Shown: positions 46,673 to 56,042 of the stretch, piece after piece
How the letters are laid out: the number at the start of each line of letters is the position of its first letter
Position numbering within the stretch: position 1 is the stretch's first letter
Assembly (NCBI RefSeq): GCF_040250305.1
Contig: NZ_CP158190.1
Location: forward strand, 4,062,001 to 4,126,000
DNA length: 64,000 nt
Origin: Peribacillus frigoritolerans
Lineage (GTDB): Bacteria > Bacillota > Bacilli > Bacillales > DSM-1321
Direction: 5' to 3'
Position numbers and translations under genes: made by a program
The notes under the pieces: generated by a model
What the model was told of the DNA's origin: nothing
Databases searched by the model: none
What the model saw: the letters and a program-made list of their open reading frames with translations, nothing else

Positions 46673-47884
46673 TTAAAATAAATCTTCCATCGTTTCTTCC
46701 TTATCGAAAGTCTGACCAGGTTTAACCGTCAATATTTCTGTTTCGGAGACCGCTTTTTCGATCAAGGATTCAAAGTCGACGAAGCTTTCATAGTAATTGA
46801 CCTTTTCACGTTTCGGTTTCGTTTTTGGGCTTGCCGGCGTAAAGACAGTACAGCAATCTTCGTACGGAAGATTGGATATTTCAAATGTATCAAGCTCTCT
46901 TGCAATTTTGATGATTTCCGTTTTATCCATGGTAATCAGCGGGCGCAGGATCGGTGTATTCGTCACCTCATTGATGGCAAACATGCTGCTCATCGTCTGG
47001 CTCGCAACCTGTCCAAGGCTTTCACCGGTAATCAGTGCCATGGCTTCTTCCTTTTCACGGATTCGATCGGCGACCCGCATCATTAAACGACGGGTAGTAG
47101 TCATTGAGTAGTTTTCCGGGATTTGTTTTTGAATCAATAATTGGATTTCCGTAAATGGAACGATATGCACTTTCATGCTTCCATTTATTTCGGCAAGCTT
47201 GCCCGCCAAATCAATGACCTTTTGACGTGAACGTTCGCTCGTGAACGGTGGGCTGTAGAAATGGATCGCTTCCACATCCAATCCCCGTTTCATCGAAAGG
47301 AATCCCGCAACAGGGCTATCAATCCCGCCTGAAAGCATCAGCATCGCCTTTCCGCTTGACCCGAATGGAAGACCGCCAGCCCCCTGGATGATTTCACCTG
47401 TCAAATACACGGCTTCGCGTCTCACTTCCACTAGCAGGTTCAAATCAGGGTTCTTTACATCCACTTTTAAATCCTCTGTATTTCGGAGCAAATGCCCGCC
47501 GATTGCCCTATTAATTTCATCGGTATTATATGGAAAATCCTTATCGGCGCGTTTTGTCGTGATTTTGAACGTGTTTACCTCTTCAAGAGTATGATTCAGG
47601 TAATACAATGCTGCCGTTTTCATCACTTCCAGATCACGCTCTATTTTTATCGCAGGGCTTAATGACTGAATTCCAAAAATGCCTTTCAATCGGTCAATGA
47701 CAGGCTTATGGTCCGCACCGTTCAGGAGAACGTACATCCGCTCCCGGTTGGCTGTAAGCACTACACCTTCAATATCTTTTAAACTCCAGCGGATATGTGC
47801 CTTCATTTTGTCTACAAAGCCTTTACGGTTTCTTTTTTTCGTGGAGATTTCTCCATAACGGATAATTATATGATCAAATTTCAT
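46673..47884 (-). CDS. thiI: tRNA 4-thiouridine synthetase ThiI
   Basis: Adenylates U8 of tRNA and inserts sulfur; it can also act in thiamine thiazole synthesis. The 403-residue protein has a ferredoxin-like and THUMP N-terminal part (about 60-165) and the PP-loop motif SGGIDSP at 185-191. It lacks the rhodanese domain of the E. coli enzyme, as usual in Bacillus, where the adjacent NifZ desulfurase supplies sulfur. Its start overlaps the nifZ stop as ATGA. Confidence 0.97.
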   Translation of the reverse strand: MKFDHIIIRYGEISTKKRNRKGFVDKMKAHIRWSLKDIEGVVLTANRERMYVLLNGADHKPVIDRLKGIFGIQSLSPAIKIERDLEVMKTAALYYLNHTLEEVNTFKITTKRADKDFPYNTDEINRAIGGHLLRNTEDLKVDVKNPDLNLLVEVRREAVYLTGEIIQGAGGLPFGSSGKAMLMLSGGIDSPVAGFLSMKRGLDVEAIHFYSPPFTSERSRQKVIDLAGKLAEINGSMKVHIVPFTEIQLLIQKQIPENYSMTTTRRLMMRVADRIREKEEAMALITGESLGQVASQTMSSMFAINEVTNTPILRPLITMDKTEIIKIARELDTFEISNLPYEDCCTVFTPASPKTKPKREKVNYYESFVDFESLIEKAVSETEILTVKPGQTFDKEETMEDLF

Positions 47885-49029
47885 TTTGCAACCCTCATTA
47901 TTTTTTCTAAATTAGCGACTATTTTCTGTATCGCCGCCAGAACTTGCTTTGCTTCTTCCATTTCATTGCCATAGGTAGTACTGATTCGGATGACGCTTTC
48001 GGAACGAGCCGAATTATGGAACATTGCATCCACCGTTTTGCTTATCGTTCTTTTTTTCGAAGAACAGGCACTAGTTGTCGAAACATATATTCCTTCCGAT
48101 TCAAGTGCATGCAGCAATACCTCGGATTTAAGTCCGGGAACGGAAAAATTCACAATATGGGGTGCCCCTTCTTCAGGAGTGTTAACCAACACCCCGTCCA
48201 TTTCCTTCAAACCTTTATATAAATAAGTTTTGATTTGCTGCAGCTTATCATGATACAGCAATTGATTGTTCATACTAATACGCAAAGCCTTCGATAGGGC
48301 GACGATTCCCGCAACATTTTCGGTGCCGCTCCTGATTTTCGTTTCTTGATTGCCGCCATGGAAAAGCGGATCGACCCGAACGCCTTCACGAACATAAAGA
48401 ATGCCCGTCCCCTTCAAGCCGTGGACCTTGTGGCCGGAAATTGTACATAAATCCACATTGGCATCACGCAATGATAAAGAAACTTTGCCTGCTCCCTGCA
48501 CATTATCGACATGAAAGAGCACGTTTGGGTATTGTTTTATCAATTTGCCGATTTCAGCAATCGGCTGTATCGAGCCAACTTCATTATTAACATGCATGAC
48601 GGAAACCAAAATGGTATCCTCCCTCAATGCATCCTTAAGGTCCGTTACATCAATTTGCCCAAATTCGTTAACGGGAAGATTTGTGATCTCATAACCCATT
48701 TTCGTCAATGATTGGCATGCATCTTCTACAGAAGGATGTTCAATCGCTGTCGTGATTATGTGTTTGCCGCGATTTCCCTGAGAGTGTGCGGCCCCTTTAA
48801 TGGCAAGATTATTTCCTTCCGTCCCCCCGGAAGTGAAATATATTTCCGAACTCTTCACCTTTAATAAATCAGCGATCTGCTTTCTTGCAGCGGAAAGCAG
48901 TTTTTCGGATTGCACCCCAAGTCCATGAAGCGAAGAGGGGTTCCCGAAATAGTCCGAAGTAACCTTCATGAATGATTCGATTACTTCGGGATATGGTTTT
49001 GTTGTTGCACTATTATCAAAATAAATCAT
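47881..49029 (-). CDS. nifZ: Cysteine desulfurase NifZ
   Basis: PLP-dependent desulfurase feeding sulfur to ThiI. The 382-residue protein has the PLP lysine (Lys201) in SGHKVHGLKG and the catalytic cysteine (Cys322) in TSACSSKKR. The ATG at 49029 follows GGAAGGTGA and gives the family start MIYFDNSATTKPYPEV. The nifZ-thiI pair overlaps and forms one unit. An inverted repeat lies 59-76 bases upstream. Confidence 0.96.
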   Translation of the reverse strand: MIYFDNSATTKPYPEVIESFMKVTSDYFGNPSSLHGLGVQSEKLLSAARKQIADLLKVKSSEIYFTSGGTEGNNLAIKGAAHSQGNRGKHIITTAIEHPSVEDACQSLTKMGYEITNLPVNEFGQIDVTDLKDALREDTILVSVMHVNNEVGSIQPIAEIGKLIKQYPNVLFHVDNVQGAGKVSLSLRDANVDLCTISGHKVHGLKGTGILYVREGVRVDPLFHGGNQETKIRSGTENVAGIVALSKALRISMNNQLLYHDKLQQIKTYLYKGLKEMDGVLVNTPEEGAPHIVNFSVPGLKSEVLLHALESEGIYVSTTSACSSKKRTISKTVDAMFHNSARSESVIRISTTYGNEMEEAKQVLAAIQKIVANLEKIMRVAK

Positions 49030-49087
49030 GGGCTCACCTTCCATGTTTTTGTATCTATGATGGTCACTCTACTAAATATAAGTTTCA

Positions 49088-49105
49088 ATGTTGCTGTTGC
49101 AACAT
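49088..49105. promoter_or_regulatory. Inverted repeat upstream of nifZ
   Basis: ATGTTGC-TGTT-GCAACAT is a perfect 7-bp inverted repeat with a four-base spacer. It lies at the expected promoter/start region of nifZ-thiI and could be an operator or a small 5' hairpin. Nothing else is evident in 49045-49225. Confidence 0.4.
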
Positions 49106-49225
49106 CTAATATTAACATAATTGAATTTGAAAGAGAATGTAAAACACTGGTCCATGAATGATAGGATACCTGCTTCTTTTTATTCCCGAGAATGATTTAA
49201 CTTTCCACCTAATCTATAAAAAGAA

Positions 49226-49246
49226 AAAAACCCGCCATGGCGGGTT
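49226..49246 (-). terminator. Terminator after ezrA
   Basis: AAACCCGCC and GGCGGGTTT form a nine-base stem with a two-base loop followed by a U-run on the minus strand, one base after the ezrA stop. Confidence 0.88.
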
Positions 49247-49247
49247 T

Positions 49248-50942
49248 TCAGGAAAGGACTTCTTCTATGTTCGCACCAATTTTTCGTAAACTGCCTGGGT
49301 CGACCTTTTCTATGGCAGTGGCAGCCGTTTCCAATGCGGCTTGATATTCATAGCTTCGGAATTTCGCTTCGGCATCCCTTAGGCTCTCGGCTACCATATC
49401 GTGACTGCTTCGATAGCGATTTCCGAATTGGATCACCTTTTCGGCCAAATACATATGTTCGATCAATTCATGGGCTTTTTCGTGGACCCTATTCACCTGT
49501 TGAACCGCTTTTTCCAAATAAATATAAACAGCGGCCATGTCAAGCGGCTTTTCTTCAAGTTTCCCCTGAACGTCATCCATACTTTCTTTGGCATCAGATA
49601 GCACCACTTTATACTCTTCTGGAAGGCCTGGAATATTGCTTTTTGCAATTAAACGTCCAGTATCGACCATTTTACGTTTCAATTCAGCCAGTGAATCCCT
49701 GGCATCCATTTCATCTTTCCGTAAAGCCTGTAATTTAATGGTGAAGTCTTTCTGATTTTCCTGTAATTCCTTCAACTGTTCAGCCAGCCCCTGCATCTCT
49801 TCGCTGATAAGGGAGCTTGCCATCACATTATCCTCCATTTTCAAGACAAGCAATTGATGGCGTTTCGAAATCTGGGCAATCTGCTTTTCCATTTTCCGTT
49901 GTGCATCGAGCTCATTTTCCGTCAGATGATATGTGTGTTGAACATGTATCGTTTCAACTTTAAGTTTATCGTTTTCATATTCAAGGTCACTAATCGTTTT
50001 CCTGAGAACTTCATCATTTTTCAAGATATACTGTTTTGAAAGTACTTCTTTTTCCAAAAGGTCATAAAGCACCTCAATGCTTTCGCGCATATCTTTAATG
50101 CCTTTATCCACGGCTTCCGTTTCGGCATTTTCCAATTGTGTTTTATATAGTTCCAGTTCTTCCTCAAGCCGGGATATTTCCTGCTCGAATTGGATATGGC
50201 TCAACAGATACCCCTGTCCTGACATCTCCTCATAACCATCCTTCAATTCTTGAAGCTGGGAATGCAGCTCGGATTGGCTATCCACCAATAATTTCGGGAG
50301 CATTTCCATTTTAACTGACAGAACCGCCAATTTTTCCTTAATGGATAGAACAAGCTCCCTGGCATTCAAATAATTGCCGTTCACAGTCTCTTCGTCATAC
50401 TTTTGAAGGATCTGCAATACCTCATCCAAGGTATTTTCCAGCTTATCAGCCGCTTTCCCGTAATTATGCCTGTGTGCAAGCAGGGATTTCTTCAATTGAC
50501 GGTAGGATTCCTTGATATCCTCAATTTCCAATCGGTTTTTTTCCTCACTGCCTACGAGTTCATTCAGTTCGTATAAGATCTTTTTGATCATTTCCTCGAT
50601 TTCATTCAGCTTGACTGTAATTTTGCGCTGTACTTCTTTTGAACGGCTGAAACGGTATTTATCGACGAATTCCTCGGCATCGAATAAAAGCTCTTCGACT
50701 TCGGGCATATGATCTGTAATGATGGCGTCCCATTCAATGCGCCAGTTCTCGAACATTTCCTCTGTTTCACCTGTCATGTTCAATTGTTTGACTTTAGAAA
50801 GCTCTTCCAGCACGGGGCGGTGCATGATGCTTATTTTCCAGGATTCCAGTCGATCGATTTCTTTAAAATATCTCTTTTTGAAAAAATAACCCCAAATGAT
50901 GAAAATCAAAATTAATACAATTACCCCAATTATGTAATCCAT
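49248..50942 (-). CDS. ezrA: Septation ring formation regulator EzrA
   Basis: A 564-residue protein with one N-terminal transmembrane helix (about 3-20) with the N-terminus outside, and a long cytoplasmic part of spectrin-like coiled-coil repeats rich in Glu, Lys and Leu. The C-terminal patch is QFGNRYRSSHD, resembling the known QNR motif. EzrA restrains FtsZ ring formation away from midcell and helps PBP1 recycling during division. Confidence 0.96.
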   Translation of the reverse strand: MDYIIGVIVLILIFIIWGYFFKKRYFKEIDRLESWKISIMHRPVLEELSKVKQLNMTGETEEMFENWRIEWDAIITDHMPEVEELLFDAEEFVDKYRFSRSKEVQRKITVKLNEIEEMIKKILYELNELVGSEEKNRLEIEDIKESYRQLKKSLLAHRHNYGKAADKLENTLDEVLQILQKYDEETVNGNYLNARELVLSIKEKLAVLSVKMEMLPKLLVDSQSELHSQLQELKDGYEEMSGQGYLLSHIQFEQEISRLEEELELYKTQLENAETEAVDKGIKDMRESIEVLYDLLEKEVLSKQYILKNDEVLRKTISDLEYENDKLKVETIHVQHTYHLTENELDAQRKMEKQIAQISKRHQLLVLKMEDNVMASSLISEEMQGLAEQLKELQENQKDFTIKLQALRKDEMDARDSLAELKRKMVDTGRLIAKSNIPGLPEEYKVVLSDAKESMDDVQGKLEEKPLDMAAVYIYLEKAVQQVNRVHEKAHELIEHMYLAEKVIQFGNRYRSSHDMVAESLRDAEAKFRSYEYQAALETAATAIEKVDPGSLRKIGANIEEVLS

Positions 50943-51110
50943 GGTAAGCCCCCTGTTCTAGTCCTTACAGTCTTGCTCGTTTATATATCAATTTTAAAAA
51001 TGTTAAATTTAATGCTTTTATGATACCATGTTAGCAATAATTTTTGACGAGAAAAATGTTTTTTTTGTAGAAATTTGCTACAAATACCTGTTTTTTGGGA
51101 GGGAAGGACC

Positions 51111-51914
51111 ATGAAAGCTGACGGTCATGTGCACACTCCGTTTTGCCCTCACGGCTCTACGGATAAATTCGATGAATATATTACGCGGGGAATCGAGCTA
51201 GGATTAAAGGAAATCACATTTACGGAACATGCTCCATTGCCACGAAATTTTCAAGATCCTACGCCTGAAAAAGACAGCGGCATGGACGCTGCCCTGCTCC
51301 TGGATTACTTTCAAGAGCTCCGCGTACTGAAAGAACGCCATAAAGACAAAATCCTGATCAAAACAGGTCTGGAGGTTGACTTTATAGAGGGTTATGAAAA
51401 AGAAACAAAAGAATTCCTCGACGAAATCGGAGAATTCCTTGATGATAGTATACTCTCCGTCCACTTCATCAAGCATCAAAGCAGTTGGCACTGCATCGAT
51501 TTCAGCGAAAATGGGTTTGGTGAGATTGCCAATGAACTAGGTTCAGTGGAATCGGTGTATGCCAAATATTACGATACTCTGGAAAAATCAATAACAACTG
51601 ATTTAGGCATTTATAAACCAAAACGGATCGGGCATATTACGCTTGTCCATAAATTCCAGCATCGATATCCGCCTGCATCTAGTTTTGACGAGCAGGTTTA
51701 CAAAGTGCTCGACATGATCAAAGAACAAAGGTATGAACTAGATTATAATGGAGCCGGGCATGTAAAGCCGCTATGCGGTGAACCCTACCCTCCTGAACGG
51801 TTTGCAAAGCGTGCTTTCGATCTCGGCATTCCGCTTATTTACGGATCCGATGCACATCAAGCTAAGGATTTGGGTCAGGGCCATCAGGCACTGATTGAAG
51901 GGTTCAATCGGTAA
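51111..51914 (+). CDS. hisJ: Histidinol-phosphatase, PHP type
   Basis: Converts histidinol phosphate to histidinol. The 267-residue PHP-fold protein shows the metal motifs DGHVHTPFCPHGS, TEHAPLP, SVHFIKH, GHITLVHKF and GSDAHQ. The ATG at 51111 has a strong GGGAGGG site; an upstream in-frame start at 51075 has none. It is divergent from ezrA and located away from other his genes, as in B. subtilis. Confidence 0.94.
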   Translation: MKADGHVHTPFCPHGSTDKFDEYITRGIELGLKEITFTEHAPLPRNFQDPTPEKDSGMDAALLLDYFQELRVLKERHKDKILIKTGLEVDFIEGYEKETKEFLDEIGEFLDDSILSVHFIKHQSSWHCIDFSENGFGEIANELGSVESVYAKYYDTLEKSITTDLGIYKPKRIGHITLVHKFQHRYPPASSFDEQVYKVLDMIKEQRYELDYNGAGHVKPLCGEPYPPERFAKRAFDLGIPLIYGSDAHQAKDLGQGHQALIEGFNR

Positions 51915-51928
51915 CTCATGTATACACT

Positions 51929-52567
51929 TCAGCTCCGGCCCGCTAACAGTGGCTGTAGGTCTATGAAAAGGGTATCCTGCAAAAAACGTCCGACTTCATT
52001 GGCATAAATATTCGTGTAATAGGCTTCCTGCGGGAACACATGAAGCACATCCATCGCATAATGGGTATGCAGGACAGGGGCCGTCAATAAACCCTTCAAC
52101 TGCAGCATATACATGGGAACCGAGACCTGCTGGAAACTCCTGCTCTTGATCCCCTGTTCCAAAATATATTGAAAATAAGACTTTTCCTTTGTAAAATAAG
52201 TCGAATGAATTTCACGATTTAAATTGGAATCGAGTGAAGATTCCCCATATATGAACCGTGCAGCAAGGAAGTTTTCCCTCTGGAAAGCGAGAATATCCTT
52301 TACAAGATTCATCAAGCAATGCTGCGGGCCTTTAAGTTCCAGCAATGTCATGTTCGTCTCAAGGACCAGGATATACTCTTCTAAATAGGAAGTGAAACAG
52401 AATTCCAGCAACCCCTGCTTATTCTTGAAATAGTAGGCAATATTTGCAGCGTTCACTTTGGCTTTATTCGCAATATCCCGTATGGATGTAGCATGATAGC
52501 CTTTTAAATGAAATAAATGCAATGCAGCTTCCACAATGGCTTGTTTCGTTGGCGTCTGGCGATTCAT
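51929..52567 (-). CDS. refZ: RefZ, TetR-family regulator of FtsZ
   Basis: A 212-residue TetR-type protein. The N-terminal helix-turn-helix is at about 8-52 (AIVEAALHLFHLKGYHATS, AANIAYYFKNKQGLLEF), followed by a helical ligand-type domain. RefZ binds motifs near the origin and inhibits FtsZ at the start of sporulation. Position next to hisJ, ezrA and ytsP agrees with this. AGAC-AA-GTCT lies upstream at about 52592-52601. Confidence 0.88.
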   Translation of the reverse strand: MNRQTPTKQAIVEAALHLFHLKGYHATSIRDIANKAKVNAANIAYYFKNKQGLLEFCFTSYLEEYILVLETNMTLLELKGPQHCLMNLVKDILAFQRENFLAARFIYGESSLDSNLNREIHSTYFTKEKSYFQYILEQGIKSRSFQQVSVPMYMLQLKGLLTAPVLHTHYAMDVLHVFPQEAYYTNIYANEVGRFLQDTLFIDLQPLLAGRS

Positions 52568-52721
52568 TCAGGCAATCCCTCGCTTTCTTTGAGACAAGTC
52601 TTGTGGACTATTTCTTCACGGAAGAGCCTGAATCCTTTAGTAAGTTCTCGACAATTTCCCAACAATAAAGCAACATGATTAGAAAGTGCTGTAAAAATAT
52701 GCGGAAGACAGGTGAACGCTT

Positions 52722-53201
52722 TTGTTTAATGTCGAAATGTATCAAGGAAAAAAAGAAAATAACTATGAACTGGTCCAAAAGCAACTTCTTGCCTTAATTG
52801 AAGATGAAACGAACCGGATAGCCAATTTAAGCAATGCGGCAGCTTTACTTAATCAGTTTCTTGATGAGATTAACTGGGTCGGCTTCTATTTATACGAAGA
52901 AGGCCAATTAATTTTAGGACCCTTCCAGGGTCTTCCAGCCTGTGTCCGCATTCCAATGGGCAGGGGCGTTTGCGGGACTTCAGCGGCGACTGAAAAAACC
53001 CTGCGCATAGATGATGTCCACCAATTCCCTGGACATATCGCCTGTGATGCGGCATCAAGATCTGAAATTGTCATACCGCTCATGAAGGATGGCAAGTTGA
53101 TCGGTGTCCTCGATATCGACAGCCCGGTCACGGGCCGTTTTGACGAAATGGATCAGCAGGGACTGGAGAAGTTCGCTGAAATCCTTACCAGGCATCTATA
53201 A
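52722..53201 (+). CDS. ytsP: Free methionine-(R)-sulfoxide reductase, GAF domain
   Basis: A 159-residue single GAF-domain enzyme. The three cysteines of fRMsr are present at 74 (LPACVRIP), 84 (RGVCGTS) and 108 (GHIACDA). It reduces free methionine-R-sulfoxide. The start is a TTG at 52722 with AGGTGA eight bases upstream, giving the family start MFNVEMYQ. Confidence 0.92.
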   Translation: MFNVEMYQGKKENNYELVQKQLLALIEDETNRIANLSNAAALLNQFLDEINWVGFYLYEEGQLILGPFQGLPACVRIPMGRGVCGTSAATEKTLRIDDVHQFPGHIACDAASRSEIVIPLMKDGKLIGVLDIDSPVTGRFDEMDQQGLEKFAEILTRHL

Positions 53202-53203
53202 AG

Positions 53204-53376
53204 TTAAAGGGAGCGGCAATCCTTGCCTGCTCCCTTTTCCATTACAGGCCCTATGTACATGTACCCGGTCCTTCCTGAATTCTTCGCAATATATAACGCT
53301 TCATCGGCCCATTTGATATTTTTCTCCATAATTTTTGTATTCATTATCTCATCATAACGCTTACAATGAAAAAACC
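53204..53376 (-). pseudogene. C-terminal relic of a GGDEF (diguanylate cyclase) gene
   Basis: The minus strand between an in-frame stop near 53376 and the TAA at 53204 encodes NIKWADEALYIAKNSGRTGY and about 20 further residues. ADEALYIAKNSGR is the hallmark C-terminus of GGDEF domains. No GGEEF site or N-terminal part remains. In B. subtilis the diguanylate cyclase gene dgcP (ytrP) is, as I recall, next to ytsP, so this looks like its remnant after deletion. Confidence 0.62.
53206..53240 (+). terminator. Terminator after ytsP
   Basis: AAAGGGAGC pairs with GCTCCCTTT, with the inner GGCAA/TTGCC helix and one bulge, then a short T-run. It overlaps the GGDEF relic. Confidence 0.82.
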
Positions 53377-53436
53377 TTTTTTAAATTTACCTGCTGCGAT
53401 TCTCTTTATCTATTCCTTAATTAATTACAACTGCCC

Positions 53437-53465
53437 TTGACTCATTGAGCCAAATATTATACAAT
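53437..53465 (+). promoter_or_regulatory. Sigma-A promoter of rpsD
   Basis: TTGACT (53437-53442) and TACAAT (53460-53465) with 17-base spacing, followed by about 180 bases of leader. Confidence 0.82.
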
Positions 53466-53479
53466 ACTCCTTGTGTAAA

Positions 53480-53650
53480 ATATTGCAGCCTATGTGACAG
53501 CCTTTATGTTCTCATTTTGTTCCTCAATACAGAGGTGTATCTCGTAACTCTCTGCTGCTAGGGCGAAGGTACATGAAAACAAAATGGTCATGATCGTACA
53601 TTCACACGGTTTTTATTTTACCAAAATAAAAACATTTAAAGGAGGAGTCA
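53480..53650 (+). ncRNA. rpsD leader, probable S4-binding autoregulatory RNA
   Basis: A long untranslated leader with a conserved-looking block (CTGCTGCTAGGGCGAAGGTA at about 53561-53580) and pairing stretches such as CATGAAAAC. B. subtilis rpsD is repressed by its own product through a leader structure in this position. Assigned by position and general resemblance only. Confidence 0.6.
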
Positions 53651-53654
53651 TCCT

Positions 53655-54257
53655 ATGGCTCGTTATACTGGCCCAAGCTGGAAACTATCCCGTCGTTTAG
53701 GAATTTCCCTAACAGGTACTGGTAAAGAATTAGAAAAACGCCCTTATGCTCCAGGACAACATGGTCCTAACCAACGTAGAAAAATTTCTGAATACGGAAT
53801 GCAACTACAAGAGAAACAAAAACTTCGTCACATGTACGGAATCACTGAACGTCAATTCCGTTCAATGTTCGACCGCGCTGGCAAACTTAAAGGTGTTCAT
53901 GGTGAAAACTTCATGATTCTTCTTGAATCACGTCTTGACAACCTAGTTTACCGTCTTGGTTTAGCTCGTACACGTCGTCAAGCACGTCAACTTGTTAACC
54001 ACGGTCACATCACTGTAGACGGAAGCCGCGTAGACATTCCATCTTACAAAGTGTCCCTTGGACAAACAATCGCAGTTCGTGAAAAATCACGTAACTTCTC
54101 AATCATTAAAGAATCAGTTGAAGCAACTAACTTCGTTCCTGATTTCCTTACTTTCGATGCTGAGAAATTAGAAGGTACTTTCACTCGTTTACCAGAACGT
54201 TCTGAATTGCCTGCTGAAATTAACGAAGCTCTTATCGTTGAGTTCTACTCTCGTTAA
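53655..54257 (+). CDS. rpsD: 30S ribosomal protein S4
   Basis: A 200-residue primary 16S-binding protein of the small subunit. It begins [19 protein letters not shown] and has the S4 RNA-binding domain at about 92-155 ([31 protein letters not shown]). It lacks the zinc cysteines found in some S4 paralogues. Strong AAAGGAGGAG site and highly biased codons, as for ribosomal genes. Monocistronic, with its own promoter, leader and terminator. Confidence 0.99.
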   Translation: MARYTGPSWKLSRRLGISLTGTGKELEKRPYAPGQHGPNQRRKISEYGMQLQEKQKLRHMYGITERQFRSMFDRAGKLKGVHGENFMILLESRLDNLVYRLGLARTRRQARQLVNHGHITVDGSRVDIPSYKVSLGQTIAVREKSRNFSIIKESVEATNFVPDFLTFDAEKLEGTFTRLPERSELPAEINEALIVEFYSR

Positions 54258-54264
54258 TAACTTC

Positions 54265-54296
54265 AAAAAACCCCATCCTTGGATGGGGTTTTTTTT
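54265..54296 (+). terminator. Terminator of rpsD
   Basis: AACCCCATCC and GGATGGGGTT form a 10-base stem with a two-base loop followed by a T8 run. Confidence 0.95.
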
Positions 54297-54354
54297 GCAC
54301 CTAAACACCCCTGCACGAGAAAGCCCGGCTGTGATTCAGCCGGGCCTTGAACAA

Positions 54355-55905
<1,551 letters not shown>

Positions 55906-55943
55906 ATTGTTGTTAATAAACTTTTATCATACATAAGAACCCT

Positions 55944-55949
55944 TGTCAA
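55944..55949 (-). promoter_or_regulatory. -35 box of tyrS
   Basis: A consensus TTGACA on the minus strand lies about 40 bases upstream of the T-box. The -10 is less clear (ATAAAA about 16 bases downstream). Confidence 0.55.
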
Positions 55950-56042
55950 CCTACCCTTACAGATTATAGAAAAATAAGAAAGATGCCCTTTCCCCTACCT
56001 GTTGTATGCTATAATATATGTGATTTCAGGGGGTATGATACG

